From: Zoogloea sp021286885 | GTDB taxonomy: Bacteria > Pseudomonadota > Gammaproteobacteria > Burkholderiales > Rhodocyclaceae | Length of the DNA: 64,000 nucleotides | Assembly (NCBI RefSeq): GCF_041915215.1 | Contig: NZ_JAYSBV010000007.1 | Direction: 5' to 3' (one strand) | Part shown: piece after piece, positions 60,596 through 64,000 of the stretch | How positions within the stretch are numbered: position 1 is the first letter of the stretch | Layout: every line of letters begins with the position of its first letter | Made by a program: the position numbers and the translations under genes | Notes under the pieces: generated by a model | What the model was told of the DNA's origin: nothing | Seen by the model: the letters and a program-made list of their open reading frames with translations, nothing else | Database searches by the model: none

Positions 60596-63500
60596 ATGTT
60601 TGACAGCCTCATCACCGCCGTCCTGCGTCAACGGGCCTTTGTCATCATCGCCGCCCTGACCCTGCTGGGTTACGGGCTGTATGCCTTCAACCAGATCTCC
60701 ATCGAGGCCTTCCCGGACGTGCAGGATGTGCAGGTCCAGGTCATCACCCAGGCCATCGGCCAGGCGCCCGAGGAGGTCGAGCGCACCGTCACCCTGCCCA
60801 TCGAACGCGAGATGAGCGGCGTGCCGGGCATGACCCAGCTGCGCTCGGTGTCCATCACCGGCCTGTCGGTGATCACCCTCACCTTCAACGAAAAAACCGC
60901 CGACTACTTTGCCCGCCAGCAAGTGCTGGAGCGGCTGCAGACGGTCAATCTGCCCCCCGGCATCCAGCCGACCCTGGCGCCCCTCACCACGGCGGTGGGC
61001 GAGGTCTACCGCTATATTCTGGAAGCCCCCGCCAATGCCTCCCGGGAGGAAATCCGAGCCATCCAGGACTGGACCATTCGTCCAACGCTGCGCATGGTGC
61101 CGGGGATTGCTGATGTGGTGAGCTTTGGGGGCGCGATCCGCGAAATGCAGATTCGCATCGACCCCAACCTGCTGCGCAAGTACAAGCTGGGGCTGGATGA
61201 CGTTACCCAGGCCCTGACCCATGCCAGTGGCAACGGCAGCGGCGGCCTGCTGCGCCGGGGGGACGAAGCCCTGGTGGTGCGCAGCCTGGGCCTGTTCAAT
61301 GATCTGAACGACATCCGTGACGTGGTGATCGAAGCCCGCAACGGCAAGCCCATCCGGGTGGGGGATGTGGCCGAGGTCGAGCAGGGCGCCCGCCCGCGCA
61401 CCGGCATCGTGGCCTACAACGACAAGGACGACGTGATCGAAGGCATCGTGCAGATGACCAAGGGCGGCAATGCCGCCAAGATCGTGGAAGCCCTGCACGC
61501 CAAGGTGGACGAGGTGAACGCCCGCCTGCCCCAAGGCTACCGCATCCGCCCGATCTACCAGCGCACCGAACTGATTGCCCACACCGTGGCCACCGTGGGT
61601 GAAAACCTGCTGGTGGGCGCAGTGCTGGTGACCGCCATCCTGCTGGGCTTCTTGCGCAATCTGCGGGCCGCGATCATCGTGGCCGGGGTGATCCCGCTTT
61701 CGCTGATGTTCGCCTTCATCCTGATGCACGCCCTGGGGGTTTCGGCCAACCTGATCTCCCTGGGGGCGGTGGACTTCGGGGTCATCATCGACAGCGCGGT
61801 GGTGATGGTGGAAGCGCTCATGGTGCGTCTGGCCATGGATGCCCAGCATGACAACCACAGCATCAGCTCCCCGGTGGGGCGGCGCATTCATGCGCTCAAG
61901 CACACCTGCATCGAGCTGGGTTCGCCCATTCTGTTCTCCAAGCTCATCATCATCGTGGCCTTCCTGCCCATCTTCACCTTTCAGCGGGTGGAGGGGCGGA
62001 TCTTCACGCCGGTGGCCTTGACCCTTTCGTTTGCGTTGCTCGGTGGGCTGATCCTGACCATGACCCTGGTGCCCACCCTGCTCTCGTTTGCCCTCAACAA
62101 GGACATGGCCGAGAAGGAAAGCCCCTGGCTGCACCGCCTTCAGCACCGTTACCGGGCACTGGTAGAACGGCTGCAATTGCGCCGCAAACGGGTCATCGGC
62201 ACGTCCATCGCCTCCCTGGTCGCTGCGCTGGCCCTCTCGCCCCTGCTGGGCTCCGAGTTTCTGCCCAAGCTGGACGAAGGCAACATCTGGCTCACCGTCA
62301 CCCTCCCTCAATCCACCGCACTTTCCAGCACCAAGGAGATCGAACGCCAGGTACGCACCATCCTGCTGAGCTACCCTGAAGTGAAATCGGTGATCACTCA
62401 CGTGGGCCGGCCCGATGATGGCACCGACCCCAAGGGCCCCAACAACCTGGAAATCCTGGTGGATCTGAAACCCCACGGGGAATGGCGCTACGCCAGCAAG
62501 GACGCGCTGGAGGAAAGCATGGGATCCCAGCTCTCCACCATTCCGGGCCTGCCCACCAACTTCTCCCAGGTGATCGAAGATAACGTAGAGGAATCCCTCT
62601 CCGGCGCCAAGGGCGAGCTGGCGGTCAAGGTGTTTGGCCCCAACCTGGAAATCCTGGAAGCCAAGGGGCGCGAAATTGCCGATGTGCTCAACCACATCCG
62701 GGGTTCCGCCGACGTGGCCGCCCTGCCGGTGGGCGGTCAGAGCGAGGTCGACATCCGCCTGCGCCGGGACGCCCTCGCCCGCTACGGCATCCGGGTACAG
62801 GATGTGAACACCCTGATCCAGACCGCCCTGGGCGGCAGCGTGGTGAATATCTACTTCGATGCAGACCGCCGCTATGATGTCACCCTGCGCTTCGGCCCCA
62901 GCTTCCGTGACCAGGTGGACGACATCGCCAGCCTACCCGTAGAGCTGCCCGACGGCCAGAACAGCATTCCGCTGGGCGATGTGGCCGACGTGGAGTTGCG
63001 CCAGGGCGCCTCCCGCATCCAGCGCGAAGCCGGCAGCCGCAACGTGATCGTCAAGGCCAACCTGCGGGGCCGCGACCAGGGCAGCTTCGTGGCCGAGGCC
63101 CAAAAGAAGGTGGCCGAAGAAGTGAGCCTGCCCCCGGGCTACACCCTCACCTGGGGCGGCCAGTTCGAGAATCAGCAGCGTGCCATGGGCCGCCTCAAGC
63201 TCATCGTGCCCATCACCCTAGGCCTGATCTTCTCCCTGCTGTTCTGGGCCTTCCGCGACATTCGCCCAGCGGCCCTAGTCCTTTCCATGGTGCCCTTCAC
63301 CCTGATCGGCGGCTTTGCAGGCCTGGCGATTGCGGGGTTGCATCTGTCGGTGTCAGCCGCCGTGGGCTTCATCGCAGTGGCGGGCATTTCGGTACAGAAC
63401 GGGGTGATCATGGTCGAGCAGGTCATGGAGATTGCACGCCGGGGCGCCACCCGCAGCGAGGCCATTCTGGATGGGGCGATGCTGCGCCTGCGCCCCATCG

Positions 63501-63694
63501 TGATGACCGCCCTGATGGCCGGACTGGGCCTGCTGCCTGCCGCCCTGTCCCACGGGATCGGCTCTGAAACCCAGCGCCCGTTTGCTGTGGTGATCGTGGG
63601 AGGCGTTGTGAGTGCCACCCTGTTCACACTGATTTTGCTGCCGGTGCTCCTGAGTTACGGGGGCCGGCCCGAACCTCGCTTCCGGGAGAATTGA
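60596..63694 (+). CDS. Heavy-metal RND efflux pump (CzcA/CusA family)
   Basis: A 1032-aa inner-membrane proton-driven pump with 12 spans and two large periplasmic loops. The HME-RND signature in helix 4 reads DFGVIIDSAVVMVE, retaining the charged Asp, Asp and Glu of CzcA-type pumps but with Ser where CzcA has Gly. Other marks are VQVITQAIGQAPEEVERTV, SEFLPKLDEGNIW and GFIAVAGISVQNGVIM. The exact metal (Co/Zn/Cd or another divalent ion) is not decidable. Its stop overlaps the next start as TGATG, linking it to a response regulator. Confidence 0.93.
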   Translation: MFDSLITAVLRQRAFVIIAALTLLGYGLYAFNQISIEAFPDVQDVQVQVITQAIGQAPEEVERTVTLPIEREMSGVPGMTQLRSVSITGLSVITLTFNEKTADYFARQQVLERLQTVNLPPGIQPTLAPLTTAVGEVYRYILEAPANASREEIRAIQDWTIRPTLRMVPGIADVVSFGGAIREMQIRIDPNLLRKYKLGLDDVTQALTHASGNGSGGLLRRGDEALVVRSLGLFNDLNDIRDVVIEARNGKPIRVGDVAEVEQGARPRTGIVAYNDKDDVIEGIVQMTKGGNAAKIVEALHAKVDEVNARLPQGYRIRPIYQRTELIAHTVATVGENLLVGAVLVTAILLGFLRNLRAAIIVAGVIPLSLMFAFILMHALGVSANLISLGAVDFGVIIDSAVVMVEALMVRLAMDAQHDNHSISSPVGRRIHALKHTCIELGSPILFSKLIIIVAFLPIFTFQRVEGRIFTPVALTLSFALLGGLILTMTLVPTLLSFALNKDMAEKESPWLHRLQHRYRALVERLQLRRKRVIGTSIASLVAALALSPLLGSEFLPKLDEGNIWLTVTLPQSTALSSTKEIERQVRTILLSYPEVKSVITHVGRPDDGTDPKGPNNLEILVDLKPHGEWRYASKDALEESMGSQLSTIPGLPTNFSQVIEDNVEESLSGAKGELAVKVFGPNLEILEAKGREIADVLNHIRGSADVAALPVGGQSEVDIRLRRDALARYGIRVQDVNTLIQTALGGSVVNIYFDADRRYDVTLRFGPSFRDQVDDIASLPVELPDGQNSIPLGDVADVELRQGASRIQREAGSRNVIVKANLRGRDQGSFVAEAQKKVAEEVSLPPGYTLTWGGQFENQQRAMGRLKLIVPITLGLIFSLLFWAFRDIRPAALVLSMVPFTLIGGFAGLAIAGLHLSVSAAVGFIAVAGISVQNGVIMVEQVMEIARRGATRSEAILDGAMLRLRPIVMTALMAGLGLLPAALSHGIGSETQRPFAVVIVGGVVSATLFTLILLPVLLSYGGRPEPRFREN

Positions 63695-64000
63695 TGCGCA
63701 TCCTGATCGTTGAAGACGACCCTTTACTGGCTGACGGCGTCGCCCAGCTACTACGCGGTGCCGGCTATACGGTGGACTATGTGGCCAGCGCCGAACAGGC
63801 CGAAACCGCCCTGCTGACCAACAACTTCAAGCTGCTGGTGCTAGACATCGGGCTACCTGGCATGGATGGTCTGGAGTTCCTGCGCCGCCTGCGCAGTCAT
63901 AACAACCCCGTGCATGTGCTGATGCTCACCGCCCGAGACGCGCTGAACGAACGGGTCAAAGGCCTCAACCTGGGGGCTGATGACTACCTGACCAAGCCCT
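63694..64000 (+). CDS. OmpR-family response regulator, 5' part
   Basis: The first 102 codons of a response regulator cut by the window end. The receiver domain is nearly complete: acidic pair LIVEDDPLLADG, phospho-acceptor in LVLDIGLPGMDG, Thr in MLTARD and Lys in DDYLTKP. Sequence and position after a metal RND operon suggest a CzcR/CopR/QseB-like winged-helix regulator, probably followed by a sensor kinase. The DNA-binding domain is out of view. Start overlaps the pump stop. Confidence 0.88.
   Translation, partial: MRILIVEDDPLLADGVAQLLRGAGYTVDYVASAEQAETALLTNNFKLLVLDIGLPGMDGLEFLRRLRSHNNPVHVLMLTARDALNERVKGLNLGADDYLTKP

Noticed and set aside
60551..62695. Open reading frame of over 700 codons on the minus strand
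   Set aside because: It is antisense to the RND pump, which is intact; the translation is low-complexity His/Gly/Gln.

Overview
The window is about 64 kb of gene-dense, high-GC DNA from a proteobacterial chromosome. Gene content and order fit the Betaproteobacteria and most likely the Rhodocyclales (an Azospira-like organism is my guess, not a proof). Supporting points are the glnA / DUF4124 / ntrB / ntrC block, algZR divergent from argH, yjcH-actP, uvrA divergent from an MFS gene followed by ssb, and the yacG-zapD-coaE and coaX-birA groups. I see no rRNA, tRNA, insertion sequence, prophage or CRISPR array. Most of the window is housekeeping DNA.

Layout. 1-6.9 kb: the 3' end of a UbiH-type hydroxylase, a DsbC-like isomerase, a degenerate EAL protein, MltA, a coupled microprotein / DUF815 ATPase / Nudix-ThiE set, YacG and ZapD. 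7-9.9 kb (minus strand): birA, coaX, a SPOR-like protein and coaE, linked by overlapping stop and start codons. 9.9-14.9 kb: the nitrogen block glnA, DUF4124, ntrB, ntrC, preceded by a recognisable sigma-54 promoter and two NtrC palindromes. 14.9-22.6 kb: a CDF metal transporter, a rhodanese, NadA, an EEP-family protein with ClsB, RfaE2, CysK and a PatB-like lyase. 22.6-27.9 kb: an NAD-linked [NiFe] hydrogenase operon hoxFUYHW without hyp accessory genes. 28-36 kb: an HTH-receiver regulator, ssb, an MFS transporter, uvrA, a SEC-C protein, YceH and Lgt.

36-44 kb: a small secreted protein, a secreted GH5 glycosidase, a truncated FMN riboswitch with no riboflavin gene behind it, a protein of unknown function, a histidine phosphatase, a YgiQ radical-SAM protein and the AlgR/AlgZ two-component pair. 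44-51 kb: argH, a Ser/Thr kinase fused to a cyclic-nucleotide-binding domain, a 33-codon peptide gene with its own promoter, hemA-prfA-prmC and grxD. 51-55.7 kb: actP-yjcH and groSL, the latter under a CIRCE operator. 55.7-64 kb: a poorly known receiver-like protein with a small GTPase, then a CBA-type RND metal-efflux operon running into an OmpR-family response regulator cut by the window end.

How the parts connect: NtrBC very likely controls glnA in this same cluster through the sigma-54 promoter. HrcA (not in the window) should repress groSL through CIRCE. The hydrogenase needs maturation proteins encoded elsewhere. The least understood parts are the 33-aa peptide (47027-47128), the receiver-like/GTPase pair (56211-58088), the kinase-cNMP fusion (45715-46989) and the broken FMN riboswitch (38359-38467).
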